This document shows positions 55,815 to 64,000 of a stretch of DNA of 64,000 nt, in pieces. The notes under the pieces were generated by a model. That model ran no database searches and was not told the DNA's origin. It saw only the letters and a program-made list of their open reading frames with translations. Made by a program: the position numbers and the translations under genes. Position 1 is the stretch's first letter, and the number at the start of each line of letters is the position of its first letter. The DNA comes from Gammaproteobacteria bacterium (lineage in GTDB: Bacteria; Pseudomonadota; Gammaproteobacteria; HK1): positions 186,001 to 250,000 of the forward strand of contig JAJFJU010000015.1 of the NCBI GenBank assembly GCA_021773645.1, read 5' to 3'.

Positions 55815-56825
55815 TCAGGTGTTTTCCCCAGCAGTTTTCAAGCCCTTTCCACTTTGCTGCAGTAAACGTAGCAAACGCGTCTCAAACACAGGCTTTGGGG
55901 CCGTTTCTATGGATAGATACCAGTGCTCTGGAGCGGCAAAGAAAGTACATTTCACCGCATCTTTTTCGGTCATGATGACGGGGCGATCATCATCGAAGCT
56001 TATATCAGCGCGAACAAATGGATGATGATCAGGAAATGGATGTTCGATGGGTGTGAGGCCCAAGCGCCGCAGGGTATGAAAAAACTTCGCTGGATTACCG
56101 ATGCCAGCCACGGCATGAACTTCGTAATTGCTCAGGCTTTCTGGAGCTAGCACCCGGGATTTATCCGCCACCCCGTGGATGGCCCCAGGGATGGTTTGCA
56201 AGCCGAACTCCCCTCTTCCAGCCACCCCATTGACTACTAGCATATCGACGCTATTGAGCCGGGAGATGGGTTCTCTCAGTGGGCCAGCCGGCAGGCAGCG
56301 GCCGTTACCAAAGCGCCGCTCGCCATCGATAACCGCAATTTCCACATCCCTGGCAAGGGCCAAATGCTGCAAACCGTCATCGCTGATGATGATGTCGCAA
56401 TGTCCATATTCAAGGAGAGCCGCTGCCGCCTCCGCACGCTTTGGCCCGGCGGCCACCGGGCATCTACAGCGTTTTGCCAACAATACGGCTTCATCTCCCA
56501 CTGCCACTGGATCACTGTCGGGACGCACTTGCTGCGGCCAGCTATGTGCCTGGCCCCGATAACCACGGCAGATGACGCCAGGATGAAAACCCTGTTTTCG
56601 CAGGAAATCGGCCAGCCAGATAACCAGGGGTGTCTTGCCCGTGCCGCCTATGCTGATATTGCCTACCACTATAACGGGCACCGGGAGGCGGGTTATTTTG
56701 TACAAGCCAAGGCGGTAAATCGTCTCGCGGAGGAAAACGACTAACCGGAAAATGATGGCCAGCGGCAGTAACGGCAGCCCGAGGCGGGAATCCCCATACC
56801 AAATATCCTCAAGCCATTTGCCCAT
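55815..56825 (-). CDS. lpxK: Tetraacyldisaccharide 4'-kinase
   Basis: Phosphorylates the 4' position of the lipid A precursor disaccharide at the inner membrane. The 336-aa protein has an N-terminal hydrophobic helix and the Walker [20 protein letters not shown] (about 52-70), CRGYRG, the Walker B-like [16 protein letters not shown], and the C-terminal [11 protein letters not shown]. It lies 6 bp after exbD, part of the exbB-exbD-lpxK-kdsB-ptp operon. Confidence 0.96.
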   Translation of the reverse strand: MGKWLEDIWYGDSRLGLPLLPLAIIFRLVVFLRETIYRLGLYKITRLPVPVIVVGNISIGGTGKTPLVIWLADFLRKQGFHPGVICRGYRGQAHSWPQQVRPDSDPVAVGDEAVLLAKRCRCPVAAGPKRAEAAAALLEYGHCDIIISDDGLQHLALARDVEIAVIDGERRFGNGRCLPAGPLREPISRLNSVDMLVVNGVAGRGEFGLQTIPGAIHGVADKSRVLAPESLSNYEVHAVAGIGNPAKFFHTLRRLGLTPIEHPFPDHHPFVRADISFDDDRPVIMTEKDAVKCTFFAAPEHWYLSIETAPKPVFETRLLRLLQQSGKGLKTAGENT

Positions 56826-56831
56826 AAAGCG

Positions 56832-57254
56832 TCAGGGCTTGCCTGCTTCTTCGAAACGGGTGGCAAAGGAGAGACGCACTAGGCCTAACTGGCTAGCGGC
56901 ATCCATCACGGTGATCACCGCCTGGTGGGGAGTATTGGCATCGGCGGTAACGATAATCGGTGGTGTTTCACCAGCGGCGGCGGCCCGCAAGGCACTCTTG
57001 AGGGTTTGCAGTTGGCGGTTTACCAAGGCTTTGCCATTCAGATAATAGGCCCCCTTGGCATCGATGGTCAGCGCAAGGTGTTTCTGTTGCTTGTTCTCCG
57101 GCTTGGCCGAGGCCTCGGGTAGGTCAATGGTCAGTTTTGCATCCTGACTAAAGGTGGTGGAGACCATAAAGAAAATCAGCAGCAAAAACACCACGTCGAT
57201 GAGTGGCGTGAGATTGACGTCCGGGCTTTCCTGGGTTGAGTGCCGTAGTTTCAT
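56832..57254 (-). CDS. exbD: ExbD/TolR-family biopolymer transport protein
   Basis: Proton-channel subunit that couples the proton motive force to TonB-type or Tol-type transport. The start at ATG 57254 (MKLRHSTQESPDVNLTP) leaves 10 bp after exbB and gives 140 aa. The single transmembrane helix carries the essential Asp in PLIDVVFLLLIFFMV; the periplasmic domain ends with MDAASQLGLVRLSFAT. Paired with the ExbB homologue. No tonB gene is present in this window. The locus is conserved next to lpxK in Pseudomonas. Confidence 0.92.
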   Translation of the reverse strand: MKLRHSTQESPDVNLTPLIDVVFLLLIFFMVSTTFSQDAKLTIDLPEASAKPENKQQKHLALTIDAKGAYYLNGKALVNRQLQTLKSALRAAAAGETPPIIVTADANTPHQAVITVMDAASQLGLVRLSFATRFEEAGKP

Positions 57255-57264
57255 TAGGGAGCCT

Positions 57265-57888
57265 CTAACCCATGTCTGCGCTAGAACGTTCACCGTGCAG
57301 CACTTCGAGCATTTTTAACACTTCCTGCTCCATGCTAATGACCAGCTCGTTAACGCGCCCACGGAAATAGCGATAAAACATTAGGCTGGGAATGGCCACC
57401 GAGATACCGGTGGCAGTGGTAATTAGTGCCTCGGAAATGCCTCCGGCGAGCACTGCCGGATCGCCAACACCCTGAGTGGTAATCACCGCAAAGACCTTGA
57501 TCATGCCGATGACAGTACCCAACAGCCCCAGCAATGGTGTAATGGAGGCAATGGTGCCTAGGGTGTTGAGATAGCGTTCCAGCTCATGAATCACATGCCG
57601 CCCCACGTCCTCAATTCCCTCCTTCATAACCTCTCGTTCACAGTCCCGGTTGGCCAGCCCTGCAGCTAGAATGCGCCCCAGCGGCGAGGCGGTGCGCACG
57701 CTGTGGATACGATCCTCATTTAATTCGCCCTTCTTGAGCCACTGCCAAACCTGTACCACTACGCCCTCCGGGCAGATACGCGTTCGTTGCAGTGTCCAGA
57801 AGCGCTCAGCGATGATGGCGAGCGCGGCAATTGAACAAAGAAATATAGGCAGCATCAGCCAGCCACCGGCTTTCACGAGTTCCAGCAC
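57265..57888 (-). CDS. exbB: ExbB/TolQ/MotA-family proton channel protein
   Basis: Partner of ExbD. I chose the GTG at 57888 because GAGAGG lies about 8-10 nt upstream and the family N-terminus (VLELVKAGGWLMLPIFLCSI) begins there; an ATG-like extension to 57942 is less likely. The 207-aa protein has three membrane spans, with the conserved TGISVAIPSLMFYRYF segment and the GGISEALITTATG loop. It lies downstream of comEC on the same strand. Confidence 0.92.
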   Translation of the reverse strand: MLELVKAGGWLMLPIFLCSIAALAIIAERFWTLQRTRICPEGVVVQVWQWLKKGELNEDRIHSVRTASPLGRILAAGLANRDCEREVMKEGIEDVGRHVIHELERYLNTLGTIASITPLLGLLGTVIGMIKVFAVITTQGVGDPAVLAGGISEALITTATGISVAIPSLMFYRYFRGRVNELVISMEQEVLKMLEVLHGERSSADMG

Positions 57889-58027
57889 AGGGTGATTCCT
57901 CTCTAGAGAGTCAGGTAGCAGGTACCAGACATATGGCCCCACAAACGGGTGCTAAATGTAGCAGACCTGTATGGCCGTGGAAAAGCGGTTGATTGCCGCA
58001 GTCAGAGCGTATCCGGACAAAATACTT

Positions 58028-60325
58028 TCACGGTACAAAATTCCAGAAATGCCTTGCTTGGTCGCGATGAGGTGTGAATGGACTACTGCCATCAGTATTG
58101 GCATAGAAGCTGATGCTGCCATCCCGATCGGTACGATACATTTCACTTCCCAACACTCGGTAGCGATCGACGACGCGCTTATGAGGAAAGCGAAAGCGGT
58201 TTCGGTAGGCCACGGAGAACAGTACCGTGCGGGGATGCACTGCCTTAATAAAAGCCTCAGTGGAGGAAGTCTTACTACCGTGGTGAGCGGCAACCAGCAC
58301 ATCAATGGGAGCTAGACTGGAAACGGCATTCAGCAGCTTTAATTCCGCAGACTTTTCAATGTCTCCAGGCAATAATACGCTGCCACTAGGCGTTGATATA
58401 TAGAGCACGCAGGAACGATCATTGCCACGGAAGGGGCTTTCCACCACCGGGCTCAGGATGCGAAAGTCGACGCCATCCCAGCGCCAGCGCTGACCTGCCT
58501 CACACGCAGTGGCCCCGGGAAAGCGTTTCGGCTCGGAGCTAGCAAGGTGTTTAATGTGGATACCACGGCGCAGGCTTTTTAGCCCCCCAGCGTGATCACG
58601 ATCCCCATGGCTCAAAATCAGGCGGTCCACTTGCTGCCACCCGCGACTGCGCAGAAAAGGCAGCAACACCGCCCGTCCTGCATCAAAATTGGCCGAGTAG
58701 GCCGGGCCGGTGTCGTAAATCAATACACGGTGGTGAGTTTCCACCACGGCGGCCAGGCCTTGTCCCACATCCAGCAGGGTAAAGCGATAGCTCCCTACGG
58801 CGGGTCGTTCCGGGGCATGAAACAGCAGTGGCAACAGCCAGAATATCCCGCACCAGCGAGCGGGCACCCCTGCCGGCAACAGCATGATGGCAATGCCGAA
58901 GAAACTGACCACCACTGCCCACAACGGTGGTGTTCCGGCCAGGGCATGCAGTGGCTCCAGGGCAGCCAACATCTCCAGCGTGGGCCACAGTAGCGCCAAT
59001 GCTTGCTCTGCCAGCGCAAGCAGATCAGTGCCGATGGTTGGCAGCGGTAACAGCAATAGCGTGCCGATAAGCGTCAGAGGAACCACCAGCAGGCCCACCC
59101 AGGGCACGGCAATCAGATTGGCCAGCGGTGCCGCCAGTGCCTGTTGCTGAAAAAACATCAGGCTCAGCGGCAACAAGCCGATGACCACTACCGCTTGTAC
59201 CCTTCCCCACTTCCACCACAGGCCGGCTGGAGAGATCCGCGCCCCCATGGCGTAAAGAATCACGCTTACGGCGGTAAAAGAGAGCCAGAAACCTGCATTC
59301 AGAGCAGAAAATGGATCCAGTAACAGCACCACAAACAGGGCAGTTGATAGTGAGATGCTTGGCGGAATTCGGCGCGCGCAGAGTATCCCCAGCATGAAAA
59401 TCAGCACCATGAGCAACGCCCGTTGCGCCGGGATGGCAAAGCCGGAAAGCGCCGCGTAGATGGTGGCCGCCAAGATCGCCAAGATCGCAGCAAAGCGTGG
59501 CGCCGGTAACCGCAGCATCAGCCGACCGGAGGCACGCCACAGCATCCCGCCAACCACAAAGGCGAAAGCTGCCACCAGCCCGATATGCAGGCCGGATATC
59601 GCCATTAGATGGTTGGTGCCGGTGCGCCGCAGTGTTTCCCACTGATTGTTATCGAGCTCCTGGCGCATCCCTAGCGCCAAGCCCTTTAACATCCCTCGGA
59701 AGGGCGTATCCCCGATGGCCTTGTCAATGGCTGCGGCCAGCCGTGCGCGTGTGCGCGCCACTAACCAACCCTGGCTTAATCCAATGCGGCGATTATTAGC
59801 CTTGCCGCGCACGTAGCCAGTGGCCCCGACCCCTTGTCGAAACAGCCACCCCTCGTAATCAAAACCACCCGGGTTAGAAAAACCGTGGGGCCGTTTCAGG
59901 CGCACCGTCAGTTGCCAGCGCTCGCCTGGATGCAAGGTGGGTGGATATTGATACCAGCTTAATCGGAGCCGTTTAGGGCCAGACCAGGGAATGGGACTCG
60001 AATGCTCATCTATGACCCATTGAGCGGGCAGAAAATCGAAACGGATGCGGCGAGTATCACGTGTGGGAATAGAGGCCACGGTGCCGATGAGGCTAAGATC
60101 TTGCCCCTCCAGTGCTATTGGTAGTGCCGGATTGAGCGCCCATCCAGCACGTAGCAGTGCCCACAGAAAGCCGCAGATAAATAGCGCCGGTAATCGCCAC
60201 GGCCGGCCAAATAGTGCGAAAAAGGCAAACACGGGGAGGAATTGCGCCCAGGTCAGATTCGGCAGTTGCGCCAGATCTGCACAAAACAGGATTCCCAACA
60301 GTAGTGCGATCGTCCCTGAACGCAT
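58028..60325 (-). CDS. comEC: DNA internalization competence protein ComEC/Rec2
   Basis: Inner-membrane channel for single-stranded DNA uptake during natural transformation. The 765-aa protein has an N-terminal DUF4131-like region with membrane helices, the competence domain (about 200-490, including RRTGTNHLMAISGLHIGLVA) and a C-terminal metallo-beta-lactamase-like domain with LILSHGDRDHAGGLKSL and DVLVAAHHGSKTSS. Length is typical (about 750-800). It is first in the comEC-exbB-exbD-lpxK-kdsB-ptp order. Other competence genes are not in this window. Confidence 0.94.
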   Translation of the reverse strand: MRSGTIALLLGILFCADLAQLPNLTWAQFLPVFAFFALFGRPWRLPALFICGFLWALLRAGWALNPALPIALEGQDLSLIGTVASIPTRDTRRIRFDFLPAQWVIDEHSSPIPWSGPKRLRLSWYQYPPTLHPGERWQLTVRLKRPHGFSNPGGFDYEGWLFRQGVGATGYVRGKANNRRIGLSQGWLVARTRARLAAAIDKAIGDTPFRGMLKGLALGMRQELDNNQWETLRRTGTNHLMAISGLHIGLVAAFAFVVGGMLWRASGRLMLRLPAPRFAAILAILAATIYAALSGFAIPAQRALLMVLIFMLGILCARRIPPSISLSTALFVVLLLDPFSALNAGFWLSFTAVSVILYAMGARISPAGLWWKWGRVQAVVVIGLLPLSLMFFQQQALAAPLANLIAVPWVGLLVVPLTLIGTLLLLPLPTIGTDLLALAEQALALLWPTLEMLAALEPLHALAGTPPLWAVVVSFFGIAIMLLPAGVPARWCGIFWLLPLLFHAPERPAVGSYRFTLLDVGQGLAAVVETHHRVLIYDTGPAYSANFDAGRAVLLPFLRSRGWQQVDRLILSHGDRDHAGGLKSLRRGIHIKHLASSEPKRFPGATACEAGQRWRWDGVDFRILSPVVESPFRGNDRSCVLYISTPSGSVLLPGDIEKSAELKLLNAVSSLAPIDVLVAAHHGSKTSSTEAFIKAVHPRTVLFSVAYRNRFRFPHKRVVDRYRVLGSEMYRTDRDGSISFYANTDGSSPFTPHRDQARHFWNFVP

Positions 60326-60475
60326 GCAGCCTCCCCTCTGCCCAAGCCAATAAACTCTTCGGTCTTAGGTTATCCGCACAGCCTGCGAATTATCAAAGAT
60401 AATGTTCCCGCTGCCGATATCTGGGATAATCCCAAAATTACTTGCAACCATTATGATGAAGACCTGCTGCACACT

Positions 60476-60994
60476 ATGCCTCGTGCTTTTTTAAAGAGAC
60501 ACCTCCCCCATCCCAAACGCTTTCATAAACATCGGAAGCTACGGCTTTTTGGGGAAGCCTTGCACAATCCTAACCTTTGGCATCTGAATCGAAATTCGGT
60601 GGCCAATGGCATCGGGGTAGGCCTGTTCATTGCCTTTGTTCCGCTACCCTTGCAGATGTTACTGGCCGCTGCGATTTCCATTGCCATCGGCTGCAACTTG
60701 GCCATTGCCTTAGTAAGCGTCTGGATCAGCAATCCGCTTACTATGGCACCGCTGTTTTATGGGGCCTATCGGCTGGGTGCCTGGGTTCTGGATGTGCCTA
60801 TTACCGAATTGCATTTCGAGGCATCCCTGGATTGGTTGATGACCCAATTCGGGGCCGTGTGGGAGCCCTTTCTACTCGGATGTTTCTTGAGTGGCACGCT
60901 CGCGGCCCTGATAGGCAATGGGCTTGCTCGTCTAATCTGGCGTATTCATGTGGCAAGAAGCTGGCAGGCGCGCGCCGCCCGGCGCCGAAAATAG
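60476..60994 (+). CDS. DUF2062 membrane protein
   Basis: A 172-aa protein of the DUF2062 family with an N-terminal basic stretch (about 1-30), the core VANGIGVGLFIAFVPLPLQM, CNLAIALVSVWISNPLTMAP and about three hydrophobic spans. A Pseudomonas relative lies next to comEC and lolCD too, so the neighbourhood is conserved. Function unknown. It ends two bases before the lolD stop, converging on it with no terminator visible. Confidence 0.85.
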   Translation: MPRAFLKRHLPHPKRFHKHRKLRLFGEALHNPNLWHLNRNSVANGIGVGLFIAFVPLPLQMLLAAAISIAIGCNLAIALVSVWISNPLTMAPLFYGAYRLGAWVLDVPITELHFEASLDWLMTQFGAVWEPFLLGCFLSGTLAALIGNGLARLIWRIHVARSWQARAARRRK

Positions 60995-60996
60995 AT

Positions 60997-61689
60997 TTAA
61001 TCCGTACGCTGCTCGACGAGTACGCCGTCTTCAAGTAATAACACCCGGTCCATGCGCTGGGCCAGCGCCAAATCGTGGGTGACCACCACCAGACTGGTGC
61101 CTGACTCACGATTGAGTTCCAGCATTAGCTCATACACTTGCTCTGCGGTATCACGATCCAGATTTCCCGTAGGCTCATCGGCAAGCATGCAATCTGGTTT
61201 CGTCACTAAGGCACGGGCAATGGCTGCACGCTGACGCTCGCCACCCGAGAGTTCTCCTGGTTTGTGGCGCAATCGATCATCGAGCCCCACCCTCGCCAAT
61301 ATGTCGCTGGCCGTTGCCAGCGCTTGTGCCCCGCTCTGGCCACGGATAAACAACGGCATGGCGACGTTTTCCAGGGCGGTAAATTCAGGCAATAAGTGAT
61401 GAAACTGATAGACAAAACCCAGCGCATAGTTGCGTAGCTCACTACGCGCCTGCTCGCTCAGGGCATGAATGTCTGCATCCTTGACCTCTACTCGGCCAGC
61501 ATTGGGTTCATCCAGACCACCCAGTATATGAAGCAGGGTGCTTTTTCCTGAGCCAGAGGTGCCAACGATGGCGAGGCGCTCTCCTGTCTCCACCCGCAGA
61601 TCGACGCCGCGTAGTACCTCTACCCGTAAACCGCCTTCGGCGAAGATTTTGTGCACACCCTCGCAGGCAATGACTGTTGGATTACTCAT
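60997..61689 (-). CDS. lolD: Lipoprotein-releasing ABC transporter ATPase LolD
   Basis: ATPase of the LolCDE complex that extracts lipoproteins from the inner membrane and passes them to LolA. The 230-aa protein has Walker [21 protein letters not shown], signature [15 protein letters not shown], Walker [13 protein letters not shown] and the H-loop [14 protein letters not shown]. It overlaps the lolC-type gene by 8 bp on the same strand. LolA is encoded at 33346. Confidence 0.96.
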   Translation of the reverse strand: MSNPTVIACEGVHKIFAEGGLRVEVLRGVDLRVETGERLAIVGTSGSGKSTLLHILGGLDEPNAGRVEVKDADIHALSEQARSELRNYALGFVYQFHHLLPEFTALENVAMPLFIRGQSGAQALATASDILARVGLDDRLRHKPGELSGGERQRAAIARALVTKPDCMLADEPTGNLDRDTAEQVYELMLELNRESGTSLVVVTHDLALAQRMDRVLLLEDGVLVEQRTD

Positions 61690-62929
61690 AGCGTAATGCC
61701 GTTGCCGGATGGGTGCGGGAGGCTCGCCAAGCGGGATAGAAGGTGGCGACTATGGTCATGAGAAAGGCAACGACCGCGATGATACTCACATCCTCCCAGC
61801 GCAGATCCGAAGGCACCTCGCTGATGTAATAGACATCAGCGGCCAGAAATTTAGTCTCAAATAAAGATTCTATAGCCGGCACGATAGTCTCCACATTGAG
61901 CGCTAACGCTATGCCACCGGCGATTCCCAGCAGGGTTCCGAACAGCCCAATCACCGTACCCTGAACGATGAAGATCCCCATCACCCGCCGTGGTGTAAGG
62001 CCTAAGGTGCGCAAAATGGCGATATCCGACTCCTTATCCACTACCACCATCATCAACGTAGCCACGATGTTAAAGGCGGCCACCGCCACGATGAGTGCGA
62101 GAATAATGAACATCACGGTTTTTTCGGTTTTGAGTGCACGAAAGAAATTGGCGTGCACCTGAGTCCAGTCACTGACCCATACAGCTCGACCGACGCTGCG
62201 TCCGAGATCCTGGCTTACCCGTGGCGCCTCCATGACCTTGTCCACGCGAATACGCAGACCACTGACGGTCTCACCAAAGCGAAACAGTTTGGCCGCATCC
62301 CGTAGGTGAACCAGGGCCAGCGCAGAATCATATTGAGCATGGCCGACACGGAAAATTCCCGCCACGGTAAAGCGTTTAAGACGCGGCAACACGCCTATAG
62401 GTGTGACATTGGGTTGCGGTGCCAGGGTCGTGAGCTTGTCCCCCACCCGCAGTCCCAGCACACGAGCGAGATCAGCCCCCACGATGATATTAAAGGCACC
62501 GGGCTGCAGGGCATCAATGCTGCCTTCTTCCATATAGGCCTGGATTTCCGAGACCGCCCCTTCTTGCCCGGGCAAGATGCCGCGTAGCACGGCACCACGC
62601 ACATAGCTGCCACGACTGAGCATGACTTCACCGCGCACGTAAGGCGCTACGCCGATGACCTGTGAATGTTCGCCGGCCAGACGGGCCAACTTGGGCCAGT
62701 CTGCCAGCCGCCCATTGACCCCCGAAATGGTGGCATGGGAGGCCATGCCGAGGATGCGTCCCCGCAACTCCTTTTCAAATCCATTCATCACCGATAGCAC
62801 GGTAATCAACGCAGTCACCCCAAGGGCGATGCCCGCCATAGAGCTAAAGCTGATGAAAGAAATGAAATGATTACGGCGCTTTGCGCGGGTGTAGCGCAGG
62901 CCAATATAGGCTTCAAGAGGTCGAAACAT
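61682..62929 (-). CDS. lolC: Lipoprotein-releasing ABC transporter permease LolC/LolE type
   Basis: A 415-aa inner-membrane permease with four spans (one near residues 25-45 and three in the last 150 residues), separated by a large periplasmic domain, the MacB-like LolCE layout. The start [20 protein letters not shown] and [16 protein letters not shown] are typical. Only one LolC/E-type permease gene lies here, so either a homodimer forms (LolF-like arrangement) or the second is elsewhere. Overlaps lolD by 8 bp. Confidence 0.92.
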   Translation of the reverse strand: MFRPLEAYIGLRYTRAKRRNHFISFISFSSMAGIALGVTALITVLSVMNGFEKELRGRILGMASHATISGVNGRLADWPKLARLAGEHSQVIGVAPYVRGEVMLSRGSYVRGAVLRGILPGQEGAVSEIQAYMEEGSIDALQPGAFNIIVGADLARVLGLRVGDKLTTLAPQPNVTPIGVLPRLKRFTVAGIFRVGHAQYDSALALVHLRDAAKLFRFGETVSGLRIRVDKVMEAPRVSQDLGRSVGRAVWVSDWTQVHANFFRALKTEKTVMFIILALIVAVAAFNIVATLMMVVVDKESDIAILRTLGLTPRRVMGIFIVQGTVIGLFGTLLGIAGGIALALNVETIVPAIESLFETKFLAADVYYISEVPSDLRWEDVSIIAVVAFLMTIVATFYPAWRASRTHPATALRYE

Positions 62930-63088
62930 GCTGTATTCCTGGCCTCGTTTAGTTTAAATATGTCATATGAATATAGGGGTTTATCAGTTTAATAACAATC
63001 TGTTACAGAACATATATAATGTTATTCATAGCTAAAGTGGTGGTGGTAATGAGGAGATTAGTAGGAAGGTCCATGGCCGCCACAGGCT

Positions 63089-63772
63089 CTATGCAGATCT
63101 CGGCACTTGGGCTACCTGATCACGCAGATAAACAGGTAAGGCCTCCTCCACCACTACCTCCAATCCTTGAGCGAAAAACTCCGTTCCCAGCAATACCACG
63201 TCCTGGGCATGGGGATATTCGTCAGGAAAACAGTCTCGCGGGCGACCACAAGCTCCGATCAACGCCGCTTCATAACTGCTCCAGCCACGCCCGGCCCCCA
63301 CCCATTCCTCTCCAGCTGGTAGGCTAACCGCCTCCGGAGAACTCAATTGATCCTGACCAAGGATCCGCATAATACCGTCTGTATCGGCCTCATAGACACC
63401 CCAGTAGACCTCGTCCATACGGGCATCCAGCGCAGCCAACACTCGCCTGTGTCCAGATGTTCGGAATATTCCCTGGGCCAAGGCTTGTAAAGAGGAGACT
63501 CGAGCAACCTTGAGCTCCAGTCCGAGAGCAAGCCCCTGAATGACCCCGGCCCCTATACGGATACCGGTAAAAGCCCCAGGCCCACAGCCAAAGGCCAGAC
63601 CATCCAGCGCGCTCGCCTTCAGTCCTGCTTCGGCCAGCACGGCTTCCACCATGGGCAAGATAAGCGCTGTATGTTGGCGTGGTGCCAATTGGTAATGCTC
63701 AGTAATCACTCCACCTATAGACAGCGCACAGGAACAGGCATCACTGGTGGTATCCAGGCCCAGTAGCTTCAT
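63089..63772 (-). CDS. tsaB: tRNA threonylcarbamoyladenosine biosynthesis protein TsaB
   Basis: Works with TsaD and TsaE to make t6A37 in ANN-decoding tRNAs. The 227-aa ASKHA-fold protein has the start MKLLGLDTTSDACSCALSIG, FGCGPGAFTGIRIGAGVIQG and the helical LALGLELKVARVSSLQALAQ. The length matches E. coli TsaB (231). It overlaps the helicase gene upstream by 4 bp, an arrangement also found in enterics (yoaA-tsaB). Confidence 0.94.
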   Translation of the reverse strand: MKLLGLDTTSDACSCALSIGGVITEHYQLAPRQHTALILPMVEAVLAEAGLKASALDGLAFGCGPGAFTGIRIGAGVIQGLALGLELKVARVSSLQALAQGIFRTSGHRRVLAALDARMDEVYWGVYEADTDGIMRILGQDQLSSPEAVSLPAGEEWVGAGRGWSSYEAALIGACGRPRDCFPDEYPHAQDVVLLGTEFFAQGLEVVVEEALPVYLRDQVAQVPRSA

Positions 63773-64000
63773 CCTGTAGGCTCCAGTTGCGCTCGCTCAT
63801 CCATGGCAGAAAAAAAATCAACGACTTCATCAACAACCCGTGTCCGTGGCATCGGCGGCAGGCTGTCCAGAAAGGCCCGCCCGTAGGCCTTGCCGGACAA
63901 ACGTGGGTCGCACAACATCAGCACGCCGTGATCTTCCCAGTCGCGAATCAATCTTCCAGCGCCTTGCTTAAGCGCGATCACCGCTTGGGGTAGCTGATAT
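63769..64000 (-). CDS. DinG/YoaA-type ATP-dependent helicase, C-terminal fragment (5' end outside window)
   Basis: The minus-strand frame is open to the window edge and reads YQLPQAVIALKQGAGRLIRD, the motif VI region of XPD-like DinG/YoaA helicases, then GVLMLCDPRLSGKAYGRAFL. Only the last 76 codons are present. The adjacent tsaB (4-bp overlap) supports YoaA over DinG itself, since yoaA is next to tsaB in E. coli. No start is called because upstream sequence is missing. Confidence 0.88.
   Translation of the reverse strand, partial: YQLPQAVIALKQGAGRLIRDWEDHGVLMLCDPRLSGKAYGRAFLDSLPPMPRTRVVDEVVDFFSAMDERAQLEPTG

Overview
The window is chromosomal DNA from a free-living gammaproteobacterium outside the enterics. 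Several conserved neighbourhoods point there: era-recO-pdxJ, aat-bpt-infA, trxB/ftsK-lolA-rarA-serS, gacA/uvrY-uvrC-pgsA followed by tRNA genes, and lolC-lolD / comEC-exbB-exbD-lpxK-kdsB-LMW-PTP. GC content is moderate (mid-50s by eye). I would guess a Chromatiales-like lineage, but no rRNA is present to confirm this. Both edges cut genes: era at the left and a DinG-type helicase at the right.

Layout. 1-2.2 kb: era (3' part), recO, pdxJ. 2.3-17.3 kb: a glycogen/alpha-glucan block (glgP; glgA-glgB on the minus strand; glgC, a GH57 enzyme, malQ and pgi on the plus strand) with a YdjM-like membrane protein and purU inside it. 17.3-23.5 kb: a spermidine-synthase-like protein and a three-gene beta-oxidation operon (thiolase, FadN-type fusion, acyl-CoA dehydrogenase). 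23.7-30.8 kb: PilZ protein, two EamA transporters, a 157-bp fold-back MITE-like element, a metallophosphatase, infA, N-degron transferases (bpt, aat), a COG3146 protein and trxB. 31-40.7 kb: ftsK-lolA-rarA-serS, then a two-subunit pyruvate carboxylase with a beta-carbonic anhydrase. 40.8-47 kb: a BI-1 protein, tRNA-Ser followed by a multi-hairpin element, a periplasmic cyclophilin, the uvrY-uvrC-pgsA group, tRNA-Gly/Cys/Leu and apt. 47-53 kb: accessory genes (hydratase, MFS transporter, three exported proteins of unknown role, an HD-GYP protein). 53-54.4 kb: a small mobile-element remnant lying against a dif site. 54.5-64 kb: the envelope block, tsaB and the DinG fragment.

The most notable part is 53.0-54.4 kb. 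Positions 54380-54407 match the E. coli chromosome-dimer-resolution site dif at 26 of 28 bases. A 113-bp direct repeat (about 90% identical by hand count) at 53071-53183 carries a second copy of the XerC arm and central region, but has a degenerate XerD arm. Between the two lie about 1.2 kb with two minus-strand genes, palindromic operator-like sites and a 61-bp branched hairpin. To the left is a truncated second copy of the first gene. This is the architecture of a Xer-exploiting (IMEX-type) filamentous-phage or satellite element integrated at dif, with a decayed tandem copy. FtsK, which activates XerCD at dif, is encoded 21 kb away, and most GGGNAGGG motifs I found by eye point toward the dif site. 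The window therefore probably covers the replication terminus.

Working together: glgC/A/B make glycogen from ADP-glucose. glgP, GH57, malQ and pgi mobilise or remodel it and feed glycolysis. The beta-oxidation operon degrades fatty acids to acetyl-CoA. Pyruvate carboxylase plus carbonic anhydrase refill oxaloacetate from bicarbonate. The LolACD, LpxK, KdsB and ExbBD genes serve outer-membrane assembly.
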